Of a stretch of DNA of 64,000 nucleotides, positions 15,586 to 23,128 are shown one piece after another. The notes under the pieces are model-generated. The model ran no database searches, had not been told where the DNA came from, and saw nothing but the letters and a program-made list of their open reading frames with translations. Source of the stretch: Tyzzerella sp. (GTDB lineage Bacteria > Bacillota > Clostridia > Lachnospirales > Lachnospiraceae); assembly GCA_017416155.1 (NCBI GenBank), contig JAFQDE010000015.1, positions 62,001 through 126,000 of the forward strand, in the 5' to 3' direction. The translations under genes were made by a program, and so were the position numbers. Position 1 is the stretch's first letter. Each line of letters begins with the position of its first letter.

Positions 15586-16678
15586 AATTGAATATAAAGA
15601 ATTGATTGCATTTCATCCTGGGTATTATCTAAAAGAAATGATAGAATATGAAGGTATGAATCAAGATGAGTTAGCAAAGCGTCTTAAAACATCTGGGAAA
15701 AATATTAGTGATTTAATAAATGGAAAAGCTAATTTATCTGATGAGATGGCATTAAATCTTTCTATAGTATTTGGGACATCTGTTTCCTTGTGGTTGAATT
15801 TGAATAAAAAATATATAGAGAAAAAGTTGGAAATTGATAAGAGAATGCAAGATGATAAAGAATGCGAATTGCTAAAAAAGATAGATTACAAATTCTGGTC
15901 AGATTTAGGTTTAGTAGAAACAACTACAAGAACAATCGATAAGGTAAAAGCGCTACAATCATATTTTAGGATTGCTTCTTTAGAAGTTTTATGTAGAAGA
16001 GATTTTTTAGTTCAATATCGCACAACTATTACACATCTAGAAGATATTAATGTTATGAATGCTAATGCATGGGTTCAAACAGCAATTAATATAGGAAATC
16101 AAAAACAAGTAAATGTATTTAATAAAAAACTATTAATTGAATATTTACCAGAAATTCGAAAAATGACTTTACAGAATCCAGAAATCTTTTATCCAAGATT
16201 AGAGCAGTTATTAGCTGAATGTGGTGTGGCATTAGTTTTATTGCCGAATCTTAGAAATTGCGGAATTAATGGTGCAGTGAAGTGGGTTAATAAAGAAAAA
16301 GTAATATTAGCTATCAATAACCGTAGAAAATATGCTGATACATTTTGGTTTTCGTTGTTTCATGAATTAGGTCATGTTTTGCAGCAAAGGATAAAAGTAT
16401 TACTTGTAAGTGGCGATGAGGTATTGAATAATTCTGATGAACTATTACAACGTTTAGAAAAAGAAGCAGATATGTTCTCTCAAAATGTTCTTATACCAGA
16501 GCAGGCATATCGTGAATTTTTAAGAAAAACATGGACGATTTATGAAAATGACATAATTAATTTTGCAAGAGAAATAGGTGTACATCCAGGAATAGTTTTG
16601 GGGCGTTTGCAAATGGAAAAAATAGTGCCATATAATACAAAAATGAATTCACTTAAGATAAAATATGAAGTTGCATGA
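15578..16678 (+). CDS. higA: HigA-type antitoxin fused to ImmA/IrrE metallopeptidase domain
   Basis: 366 residues. Residues ~12-75 form an XRE helix-turn-helix (GMNQDELAKRLKTSGKNISDLINGKANLS), the HigA-type antitoxin and DNA-binding domain. Residues ~190-340 form a Zn-peptidase domain of the ImmA/IrrE (COG2856) family, with HELGH at 262-266 as the zinc-binding motif and a downstream LEKEADMFSQN segment supplying the third ligand. In other systems such proteins repress the toxin promoter, and the peptidase cleaves a repressor. It overlaps the end of higB, as expected for a coupled toxin-antitoxin operon. The coding sequence is much richer in A+T than the spoVA genes, which suggests recent acquisition. 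Confidence 0.9.
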   Translation: MSKIEYKELIAFHPGYYLKEMIEYEGMNQDELAKRLKTSGKNISDLINGKANLSDEMALNLSIVFGTSVSLWLNLNKKYIEKKLEIDKRMQDDKECELLKKIDYKFWSDLGLVETTTRTIDKVKALQSYFRIASLEVLCRRDFLVQYRTTITHLEDINVMNANAWVQTAINIGNQKQVNVFNKKLLIEYLPEIRKMTLQNPEIFYPRLEQLLAECGVALVLLPNLRNCGINGAVKWVNKEKVILAINNRRKYADTFWFSLFHELGHVLQQRIKVLLVSGDEVLNNSDELLQRLEKEADMFSQNVLIPEQAYREFLRKTWTIYENDIINFAREIGVHPGIVLGRLQMEKIVPYNTKMNSLKIKYEVA

Positions 16679-16721
16679 TTAATGAGAATTGCAGATGTTT
16701 TTTATAGGAAGAAGGGATAAT

Positions 16722-17153
16722 ATGATACAGGTTGCAACTTATAGTGGCAAAGAGATAAAGTATAATGGGAAATTAGTTGAACAATATTCATTACATGACA
16801 TACGTTCATTGGACGAATATGACATTACGGTGATTGATTTGGGAGCGCCACAACTTTGGAGAAATCAAGAAGGAAACACAAAAGTGATTGATAAAATGGC
16901 AGATTTGAAAAGTATTTCTGAAATGGTGAAGAACAGCATATCATCCCAAATTGTATTTTTATTACCTCAGAATGTAGTGTATGAGTATGATAAATGGTCT
17001 GATGGATATCATCATAGTGTAGAACTGAAAGATATGTTGAACTGTTTGACGAAATCTATTTTATCCAATATATATCAACCTATTTCAAACATGTGCCTCA
17101 TATACGAGAATATAATAAAGAATATAGGGGGAAGAAATATCACTTTAGGGTAG
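16722..17153 (+). CDS. Orphan protein in the toxin-antitoxin/dinD block, possibly a truncated N-terminal domain
   Basis: 143 residues from the ATG at 16722 (GAAGGG nine bases upstream). An upstream in-frame start at 16689 lacks a site. The sequence alternates strands and helices (ITVIDLGAPQLW, SQIVFLLPQNVVYEY) like an alpha/beta domain, but no nucleotide-binding or catalytic motif is visible. It ends abruptly after NIIKNIGGRN, and its end looks like the start of another strand, so it may be the amino-terminal fragment of a longer protein. It lies 43 bases after higA in the same AT-rich stretch and is probably co-transcribed. I do not recognise the family. A role with the toxin-antitoxin pair in phage defence is only a guess. 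Confidence 0.55.
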   Translation: MIQVATYSGKEIKYNGKLVEQYSLHDIRSLDEYDITVIDLGAPQLWRNQEGNTKVIDKMADLKSISEMVKNSISSQIVFLLPQNVVYEYDKWSDGYHHSVELKDMLNCLTKSILSNIYQPISNMCLIYENIIKNIGGRNITLG

Positions 17154-17175
17154 GAAAGAAGAAAAATGTAAATCA

Positions 17176-17204
17176 TTGACAAACGTACGTTCGAATGATA
17201 AAAT
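17176..17204 (+). promoter_or_regulatory. dinD promoter with embedded LexA (SOS) box
   Basis: TTGACA (17176-17181) and TAAAAT (17199-17204) are separated by 17 bases. Overlapping the -35, CAAACGTACGTTCG (17180-17193) matches the Gram-positive SOS box CGAAC-RNRY-GTTCG at all but one specified base. LexA bound here would block the promoter until DNA damage, which fits the identity of the gene it drives. Confidence 0.85.
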
Positions 17205-17234
17205 AAAAACATACTATTGAAAGGACGTGCGTAT

Positions 17235-18101
17235 ATGGATTCGAGAAGAATTGAGCAGATTAAAAAAGAATTTGATAATACAATTCAAATTACGGAAGAT
17301 GAACAGGTTGAATTTTGGTATGCGAGAGATTTGATGAAGCTATTGGGCTATACGGAATGGCGTAACTTTGAAAAGGCTATAACAAGGGCAATGGAATCGT
17401 GTAAAACAGGAAATATAGAGCCTTCAGACCATTTTGTTGAGGTCAACAAAATGGTGCAATTGGGAAGTGGTGCGGCACGTAAAATAAAAGACTATATGCT
17501 TACTCGATATGCATGTTATCTTGTTGCGATGAATGGGGATACAACCAAAGAAGAGATTGCTTTTGCACAGAGTTATTTTGCTGTTCAGACACGTAAACAA
17601 GAGTTGATTGAGGAAAGAATTGCATATATTGAGAGAACTCAGGCAAGAAATAGATTAAAAGAATCTGAGAAAAGATTATCCCAGAACATATATGAACGTG
17701 GAGTAGATGATGATGGCTTTGCAAGGATAAGATCACGGGGAGACCAGGCTTTGTTTGGAGGACATTCTACAAAGGATATGAAAGCAAAGTTAGGTGTCAA
17801 AGATAATAGACCATTGGCTGATTTTCTTCCCACATTAACTATAGCTGCAAAAAACCTTGCGACTGAAATGACAAACTATAATGTTGAAAGTAAAAACTTG
17901 TATGGTGAACTAGCCATTACTGGTGAGCATGTCCAAAACAATACAGAAATTAGAAAAATGCTTGGAGAGCGAGGTATAAAACCAGAAGAACTGCCACCAG
18001 CTGAGGATATTAAGAAATTAGAGCGCAGAACAAAATCGCAAGATAAAAAGATAATGGAAAAATCAGGAAGCTTTGCAAGTATAGAGGCAAGCAAGGAATA
18101 A
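17235..18101 (+). CDS. dinD: DNA damage-inducible protein D
   Basis: 288 residues from the ATG at 17235, with AAAGGA upstream; a TTG at 17217 is the only alternative. The N-terminal BRO-like region (WYARDLMKLLGYTEWRNFEKAI) and the block around AARKIKDYMLTRYACYLVAMNGD are typical of DinD. A charged C-terminus contains RTQARNRLKESEKRLS and LPPAEDIKKLERR. E. coli DinD is SOS-induced and inhibits RecA strand exchange, and it is often carried on mobile or defence islands. The LexA box on its promoter supports SOS control here too. A hairpin follows the stop at 18112-18135. Confidence 0.92.
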   Translation: MDSRRIEQIKKEFDNTIQITEDEQVEFWYARDLMKLLGYTEWRNFEKAITRAMESCKTGNIEPSDHFVEVNKMVQLGSGAARKIKDYMLTRYACYLVAMNGDTTKEEIAFAQSYFAVQTRKQELIEERIAYIERTQARNRLKESEKRLSQNIYERGVDDDGFARIRSRGDQALFGGHSTKDMKAKLGVKDNRPLADFLPTLTIAAKNLATEMTNYNVESKNLYGELAITGEHVQNNTEIRKMLGERGIKPEELPPAEDIKKLERRTKSQDKKIMEKSGSFASIEASKE

Positions 18102-18111
18102 GTATAGAGAA

Positions 18112-18167
18112 ATTCGCCACATTTCCGTGGCGAATAAAAACGTGCATTGTCACGGAAAATGGAAGTG
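18112..18167 (+). promoter_or_regulatory. Two mutually exclusive hairpins before the histidine kinase; right copy of flanking repeat
   Basis: ATTCGCCAC (18112-18120) pairs with GTGGCGAAT (18127-18135). TTTCCGTG (18122-18129) can instead pair with CACGGAAA (18151-18158), just before the kinase ribosome site. The two stems share bases 18127-18129, so only one can form at a time, as in an attenuator. The first may simply be the dinD terminator, although no T-run follows it. The CATTTCCGTG ... CACGGAAAATGGAAGTG portion resembles 15101-15129. Confidence 0.45.
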
Positions 18168-18177
18168 AGGTGCGATC

Positions 18178-20028
18178 ATGAACGATAGAGAAACTAAGTC
18201 TCGCTTTTTTAATATGACAACAATAAAGAGCGTTGGTGTTCTTTTGCTTTTTTTCTCGGCAATTGTGTTGCTGTGGCATGGCAATGCAACCAGTAATCAA
18301 GCTCAACCGGCTTTGGTTGCACAGGTGTATTTCGAAGGAGAGTATCGTGTTGCCGATGGTGAGTGGCATAAGATTGTAAAAGGAAACCACATTCCTTCTA
18401 CTAAGGGAGACGTAACACTGCGAGGATATTTTCACATGCTGACACCCGATGGCGAGTATGTCGGTATTTATAGTGGCGACATGCCAATAGCACTCTACAC
18501 AGACCATATTAGTTTGACTTTTTATGAGGGTGAAAACGAGCCCTATGTATTTGATATGGAAAATCCCTTGTTTGGAGATTCTGCTTGCGGCAAGGATTGG
18601 TCTGCTTATTCTTTTGCAAACAAAAGCGAGGAGCCGGTAGAAATTCTTATTCACAATCCCCATAGCTTTGGTAACGAAACTGCGATTGACGAATTGCTGG
18701 CTAACATAGCGCTTTGGTCAGGGCTTGATTTCGAAAAAGGTGTTCTTGAAAGGGGAGAATCGCAGAGAGATATTGGACTTTTATTTATTATTGTTTCTCT
18801 TCTGTTTTTGGGAACCGCGTTGTTCTCAACCCTTATACATATAAAGAACAGCAATATTATTTGGGTGTTCGGCATCGTTATTTTGTTTGCCGGCACATAC
18901 CTGTCTTATAGTGCTGATGGTGTTTCATTTTGGAGCGAGTCGATTGTATCCAATACAACGATATTAGGATGCTCGATGATGTTCTACATGCTGTTCATTT
19001 CGACGGCACTTGTATACTTACTAAAAGTCACAAAAAAGATTGGTACAATTACAGTTGTTGTTCTGGGGCTTATCAACGCAACACATTTTATTATACCAAT
19101 TTTAACAGACATATTGTTTTATGATACGTGGTTTTATTGGGCAGTTTCGCAAATACTCGCAAATATCATTCTGTTAGGTTGCCTTATAAGAGAGTTTTTG
19201 GTCGCGAAAGGAAAGGAGCGCTGGATTTACATCTGTTCGATTTTGCCGCTTATCTCATTCGTGATTGACGTTGTTATGATTGACCTTGGTATTTGGGATA
19301 ACGGACTTTCTTCTAAATACGTTTTTATTGTTTTCTTCATTGCTGCGATGGTGGCGGTGCTTAAAATTATACCCAACAATATCAATACACTTGCCAAAGC
19401 AAAAGAACTGGAAACGGAAAAAAAGATTTTGAATGTTCGACTTGCCGAGAGTCGCATTTCCACAATGATGAGTCAGATTCGACCGCATTTTATCTATAAT
19501 ACCCTTGGAAGTATCGAGCAACTTTGCGAATTGGACCCTTCAAAAGCAGGTGAACTTGTCCATAACTTTGCGAAATACTTGCGTGGTAATTTTGGTGAAT
19601 TGGATAATCCAAAGCCGATTTTGATGTCGCAAGAGATGGAGCATGTACGTTATTATATTAGTATCGAAAAAGTGCGTTTTCCAGATATGACGTTTTCATT
19701 TGAGATGAAATCTGGAGATTTTCGTTTACCGGCTCTTACTGTTCAACCCATCGTTGAAAACGCTATTAAACACGGATTGATGAAGCTGCAAAAGGGCGGC
19801 TCTATTCGAGTGATCTCCTATGAAACGGATACGGACTACTGTATTTCTGTGGAAGATGACGGTGTGGGATTTGATACAAGCAAACTACTTGATGCAAAGA
19901 AACACATTGGTATTCGTAACATTTGTGATCGATTGAAGGTAATGGTTGGGGGGACACTTGAAATTGAAAGTACACAAGGAGTTGGCACGAAAGTCTTAAT
20001 TACAATACCAAAGGAGGGCGGGAAATGA
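18178..20028 (+). CDS. LytS-type sensor histidine kinase with extracellular sensor and multi-pass membrane region
   Basis: 616 residues. One membrane segment lies near residues 16-36, then an extracellular region to ~195 containing VADGEWHKIVKGNHIPSTKGD, a segment type I associate with Lachnospiraceae sensor proteins. About seven hydrophobic segments follow (200-395) and a short coiled coil. The His_kinase (PF06580) core has RPHFIYNTLGSIEQL at about 436-450, where the His is the phosphorylation site. The ATPase domain has the N-box VQPIVENAIKHGL and the G-box DDGVGFD. It phosphorylates the regulator encoded directly downstream (4-base overlap). The signal is unknown. It lies inside the block interrupting the spoVA operon. 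Confidence 0.88.
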   Translation: MNDRETKSRFFNMTTIKSVGVLLLFFSAIVLLWHGNATSNQAQPALVAQVYFEGEYRVADGEWHKIVKGNHIPSTKGDVTLRGYFHMLTPDGEYVGIYSGDMPIALYTDHISLTFYEGENEPYVFDMENPLFGDSACGKDWSAYSFANKSEEPVEILIHNPHSFGNETAIDELLANIALWSGLDFEKGVLERGESQRDIGLLFIIVSLLFLGTALFSTLIHIKNSNIIWVFGIVILFAGTYLSYSADGVSFWSESIVSNTTILGCSMMFYMLFISTALVYLLKVTKKIGTITVVVLGLINATHFIIPILTDILFYDTWFYWAVSQILANIILLGCLIREFLVAKGKERWIYICSILPLISFVIDVVMIDLGIWDNGLSSKYVFIVFFIAAMVAVLKIIPNNINTLAKAKELETEKKILNVRLAESRISTMMSQIRPHFIYNTLGSIEQLCELDPSKAGELVHNFAKYLRGNFGELDNPKPILMSQEMEHVRYYISIEKVRFPDMTFSFEMKSGDFRLPALTVQPIVENAIKHGLMKLQKGGSIRVISYETDTDYCISVEDDGVGFDTSKLLDAKKHIGIRNICDRLKVMVGGTLEIESTQGVGTKVLITIPKEGGK

Positions 20029-20804
20029 TTGCGATTGCTGTAGACGATGAACCATTGATGCTAGGTGCGTTAGTAAAAGCTGTTAAAGCATCTCCTGATA
20101 TTACTGCCGTTACGAATTTTACCTCTTGTGAGGATGCTCTCGACTTTATTAAAAGTAATCCTGCCGATATTGCTTTTTTGGATATCAATATGCGTGGTAT
20201 GGGTGGCCTTTCTCTCGCGGAAAAGATGATTGGTTTTTGCCCGGATTGTAAGATTGTATTTTGCACCGGTTACGAGGAATATGCCGTTCCGGCTTTTAAA
20301 CTTCACGCTTCTGGCTATTTAATGAAACCTGTATCGGCTGAAGACGTGCAGGTAGAGATTGACAATATAAAAGGGATCCGTCAAAAACAAAAGCCACTTG
20401 AAGTAAAATGCTTCGGCAATTTCGAAGTTTATGCAAAGGGAGAAAAACTAACGTTCAAGCGTACGAAAACAAAGGAGTTGTTGGCCTTTTTGGTAGATCG
20501 TAATGGTGCGGGTGTTACGGTTGCAGAAATAGGGGTTGCACTTTGGGGAAATGATGAAGAACAAAAGAACCAAAATTATATCCACCAATTGTTCCGTGAT
20601 TTGCGCCAATCTCTTAAAGCGGTGGGTATGGAGGAGATTTTTGAGAGGAATAATTATTTCTATTCCATAAATCTCGAAAAAATAGACTGTGATTATTACG
20701 CATACTTAAAAACCGGGAAACCCGAATTCCGTGGTGAGTATATGTCCCAGTACAGTTGGGCAGAAGAAACCTGCGGATTGCTTTGGGAAAAGAAAACCAA
20801 ATAA
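20025..20804 (+). CDS. Response regulator, receiver plus winged-helix (SARP/OmpR-like) output domain
   Basis: 259 residues. The receiver domain (1-118) has the acidic pair VDDEP near the start, the phospho-acceptor Asp in FLDINMRG (about residue 51) and Lys in LMKPVS. Residues ~125-250 carry a DNA-binding domain of the SARP type: EVKCFGNFEVYAKGEKLTFKRTKTKELLAFLV, then ALWGNDEEQKNQNYIHQLFRDLRQSL. This differs from the LytTR domain more usual beside LytS-type kinases. It overlaps the kinase by ATGA, and a strong terminator follows, so the two genes form a complete two-component operon. Targets are unknown; the adjacent diguanylate cyclase gene is a candidate. Confidence 0.9.
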   Translation: MIAIAVDDEPLMLGALVKAVKASPDITAVTNFTSCEDALDFIKSNPADIAFLDINMRGMGGLSLAEKMIGFCPDCKIVFCTGYEEYAVPAFKLHASGYLMKPVSAEDVQVEIDNIKGIRQKQKPLEVKCFGNFEVYAKGEKLTFKRTKTKELLAFLVDRNGAGVTVAEIGVALWGNDEEQKNQNYIHQLFRDLRQSLKAVGMEEIFERNNYFYSINLEKIDCDYYAYLKTGKPEFRGEYMSQYSWAEETCGLLWEKKTK

Positions 20805-20820
20805 ATCTACTTATTAAGGT

Positions 20821-20849
20821 AAGCCGTCAGTTTGACGGCTTATTTTTTT
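20821..20849 (+). terminator. Terminator of the two-component operon
   Basis: AAGCCGTCA (20821-20829) pairs perfectly with TGACGGCTT (20833-20841) around a 3-base loop, followed by a run of seven T residues. Confidence 0.92.
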
Positions 20850-20954
20850 GATGTTTGTAAGAAGTTTGTCATACCTTAAATGATAAAATAAAAATGGTAA
20901 AGTGGATTAAAACTCTTATTGTATTATCCTCTATAGATTGACGGAGAATATGTA

Positions 20955-22565
20955 ATGGACAAAAAGAATTTATTAAAAGAAAAGAAACGAAAATTGAATA
21001 AAACATATTCCATGCAGTTTCGTCTTTTAGCGACGGTTATTTTCGCAATGCTTGCAATAACAGTTTTTATTGGTGGTATCAGTATTTTCGAGGTGGACCA
21101 ATACATACAAGACGAGTCTAGAAACCTTGTTGTGGTTACATGCGAAAACGAGGCAGCACAGATTAACGATATCTTCGACGATATGGAAAAATCAGTAAAG
21201 GTTATGGAAAGTTACGTAATGAGCTTTTTAACCGATGAGGTTGACGTAGAAGATCGAAAGTTACAAGAAAAAATCATTAATAGTGCTGACCAAATGTTTG
21301 TTGACGTTGCCAAACATGCAGGTGGAGCTGTTGCATATTATGTTCGTTTTGATCCTGTCATCTCTGACAGTAAAGCGGGGTTGTTTTACAGCAAAGTGAA
21401 CGGTAGCGATGAATATGTTTCTCTTGAGCCGACCGATATCAAACTTTACGACAAAGAAGACACTGAACACGTGGGTTGGTTTTGGCAGCCTTACAATGCC
21501 GGAAAGCCTGTTTGGATGTTGCCTTACTACAACCAAAACAACAATATTTATATGATTTCATACGTGGTGCCGATGTACCATGAAGAAAAGTTTATCGGTG
21601 TTGTGGGAATGGATTTTGATTATAAGATTTTAGCCGACAAAGTACACGAAATTGAAATTTATGAAAATGGCTTTGCCCACTTGGAAATTGACGGAGTTGT
21701 AATTCATGGTGACAACCTCGAATTCAAGACGGAAATTGAGGATAATTCAAATAAATATCTGCGTGTATCGAAAGAGTTGGCAAACGGAATGACACTTGTT
21801 CTTTCCGCAAGCTATGACGATATTCGGCAGATTAGGTATGAAATCGTCTTCGAGATTTTATTCGTCGTATTAATACTTTCTGCGTTTTTCATGGTAGTGG
21901 CTATTAGTGTTGTGAGAAAAATAGTTACCCCGTTAAAAAAAATAGCCGATGCGTTGGTAAAATTCTCAAATGGGGATTACAATGTGGAATTTGTACATAG
22001 CAACGTTTCTGAAATAGAACTTTTAAATACAGCTTTCAAAAATATGGCAACACATTTGCATGAAAGGGAAAAAGAACTGCACTTTTCCGCTAATCGAGAT
22101 TCGCTTACAGGGCTAAGAAACACCACGTCGTATAAAAGATGGATGGTAGAACTTAACAAAGAGATTGCAAGCAAAACTGCAAATTTCGGCGTTGTTATGT
22201 TTGACGTGAATCGACTTAAGGAAACGAATGATGTGTATGGACATGACGTGGGCGATAAACTTATTGCTTCTGTTGCAAAAGTGATTTCTGATGTTTTTAA
22301 AAGAAGTCCCGTGTTCAGAATCGGCGGAGATGAATTTTTAGCAATTCTTCGACATGGAGATTTGGAAGATTGTGAAAAATTATTTAAACAGTTGGATTTT
22401 GAATGTGCAAATACGTTTGTAGATGAAAAGAGTAAAATTCCTATCAGTATTGCCAGAGGCTTTGCAAGGTTTGATTCAGATAAGGATTTGCACTTTGATG
22501 ACGTATTTAAGCGCGCAGATTATGCTATGTATGAAGATAAAAGAAAAAGTAAAGAATGTGTTTAA
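20955..22565 (+). CDS. Membrane diguanylate cyclase (Cache-HAMP-GGDEF)
   Basis: 536 residues. A membrane segment near 27-47 is followed by an extracellular sensing domain of the Cache type (to ~295; WFWQPYNAGKPVWMLPYYNQ lies in its ligand region). A second membrane segment lies near 298-320, then HAMP and a GGDEF domain. The active site RIGGDEFLAIL is intact (about 455-465), and the Mg/GTP-binding segment MFDVNRLKETNDVYGHDVGD is present. It should make cyclic di-GMP from GTP. No RxxD inhibitory site is obvious five residues before GGDEF (the local sequence is KRSPVFRI). It has its own ribosome site and follows a terminator. The lipoprotein gene downstream is probably co-transcribed. Confidence 0.9.
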   Translation: MDKKNLLKEKKRKLNKTYSMQFRLLATVIFAMLAITVFIGGISIFEVDQYIQDESRNLVVVTCENEAAQINDIFDDMEKSVKVMESYVMSFLTDEVDVEDRKLQEKIINSADQMFVDVAKHAGGAVAYYVRFDPVISDSKAGLFYSKVNGSDEYVSLEPTDIKLYDKEDTEHVGWFWQPYNAGKPVWMLPYYNQNNNIYMISYVVPMYHEEKFIGVVGMDFDYKILADKVHEIEIYENGFAHLEIDGVVIHGDNLEFKTEIEDNSNKYLRVSKELANGMTLVLSASYDDIRQIRYEIVFEILFVVLILSAFFMVVAISVVRKIVTPLKKIADALVKFSNGDYNVEFVHSNVSEIELLNTAFKNMATHLHEREKELHFSANRDSLTGLRNTTSYKRWMVELNKEIASKTANFGVVMFDVNRLKETNDVYGHDVGDKLIASVAKVISDVFKRSPVFRIGGDEFLAILRHGDLEDCEKLFKQLDFECANTFVDEKSKIPISIARGFARFDSDKDLHFDDVFKRADYAMYEDKRKSKECV

Positions 22566-22586
22566 TGTTATCAGGAGGAGAAAGTT

Positions 22587-22976
22587 ATGAAAAAATATTT
22601 TTCTTTGGTAGCTCTAGTTTTGGTATGTGCCATATTGTTTATAGGGTGTGACGGAAACAAAAAAACAAAAGTTCCAAGCATTGATTACAGCAAATATTCG
22701 TTTGTGAACATTTCGTGGACAAGAGATGCTGAGCATGATACAGAAACGATTCGCTTTGGCGAAGACGGCAGTTTCACTTATTATTGCGGTTGCGGAAATC
22801 CTGTGAATGATTCTGACCTATGCGACGGTTATACCTATGATGATGCTACAAAAACTATCACATTAGATTGCATTGAGACTACTGATGAAATGATCACAAT
22901 AATAAAGATTATAAAATGCGATGAAAACAGTTTACATCTTGATTTTGAAGGAGAAATAAGAATTTTTGAAAAATAG
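22587..22976 (+). CDS. Small lipoprotein of unknown function
   Basis: 129 residues. The signal MKKYFSLVALVLVCAILFIGCDG ends in a lipobox (LFIGC), with acylation expected at Cys21. The mature part is small and acidic, with a Cys-x-Cys cluster (YYCGCGNP) and alternating strands, suggesting a single beta-barrel or lipocalin-like domain. AGGAGGAG precedes the ATG, 21 bases after the diguanylate cyclase. It may act with the extracellular sensor of that protein, but this is only positional inference. Confidence 0.75.
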   Translation: MKKYFSLVALVLVCAILFIGCDGNKKTKVPSIDYSKYSFVNISWTRDAEHDTETIRFGEDGSFTYYCGCGNPVNDSDLCDGYTYDDATKTITLDCIETTDEMITIIKIIKCDENSLHLDFEGEIRIFEK

Positions 22977-23073
22977 GCTCGGTGTTCTCGGGGCATATCA
23001 AACAGAACATTTTGATGACATCAACAAAATGATTACTGACAATGCGAAATCAGAATATATTTCAATGTTTTGA
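22960..23073 (+). pseudogene. Possible C-terminal remnant of a lost gene at the right edge of the insertion
   Basis: A short open stretch after an in-frame stop at 22957 reads EFLKNRLGVLGAYQTEHF, continues DDINKMITDNAKSEYISMF and then stops. It has no start codon with a ribosome site, overlaps the lipoprotein end, and has natural-looking protein composition. It could be the 3' end of a gene removed when the block was inserted next to spoVAD, or simply chance. Confidence 0.3.
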
Positions 23074-23128
23074 AAATACTATCATTATACATGTATGAAA
23101 AGTATTTTAAAGGAATGAGGAAAAAACG

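Noticed and set aside
23083-23089. Sigma-G promoter for spoVAD
   Set aside because: CATTATA fits the -10, but no acceptable -35 lies 17-18 bases upstream, so it is mentioned only as a possibility.
14697-23128. Complete integrative element or prophage
   Set aside because: No integrase, recombinase, transposase, relaxase or phage structural gene is visible, so only accessory content can be claimed.
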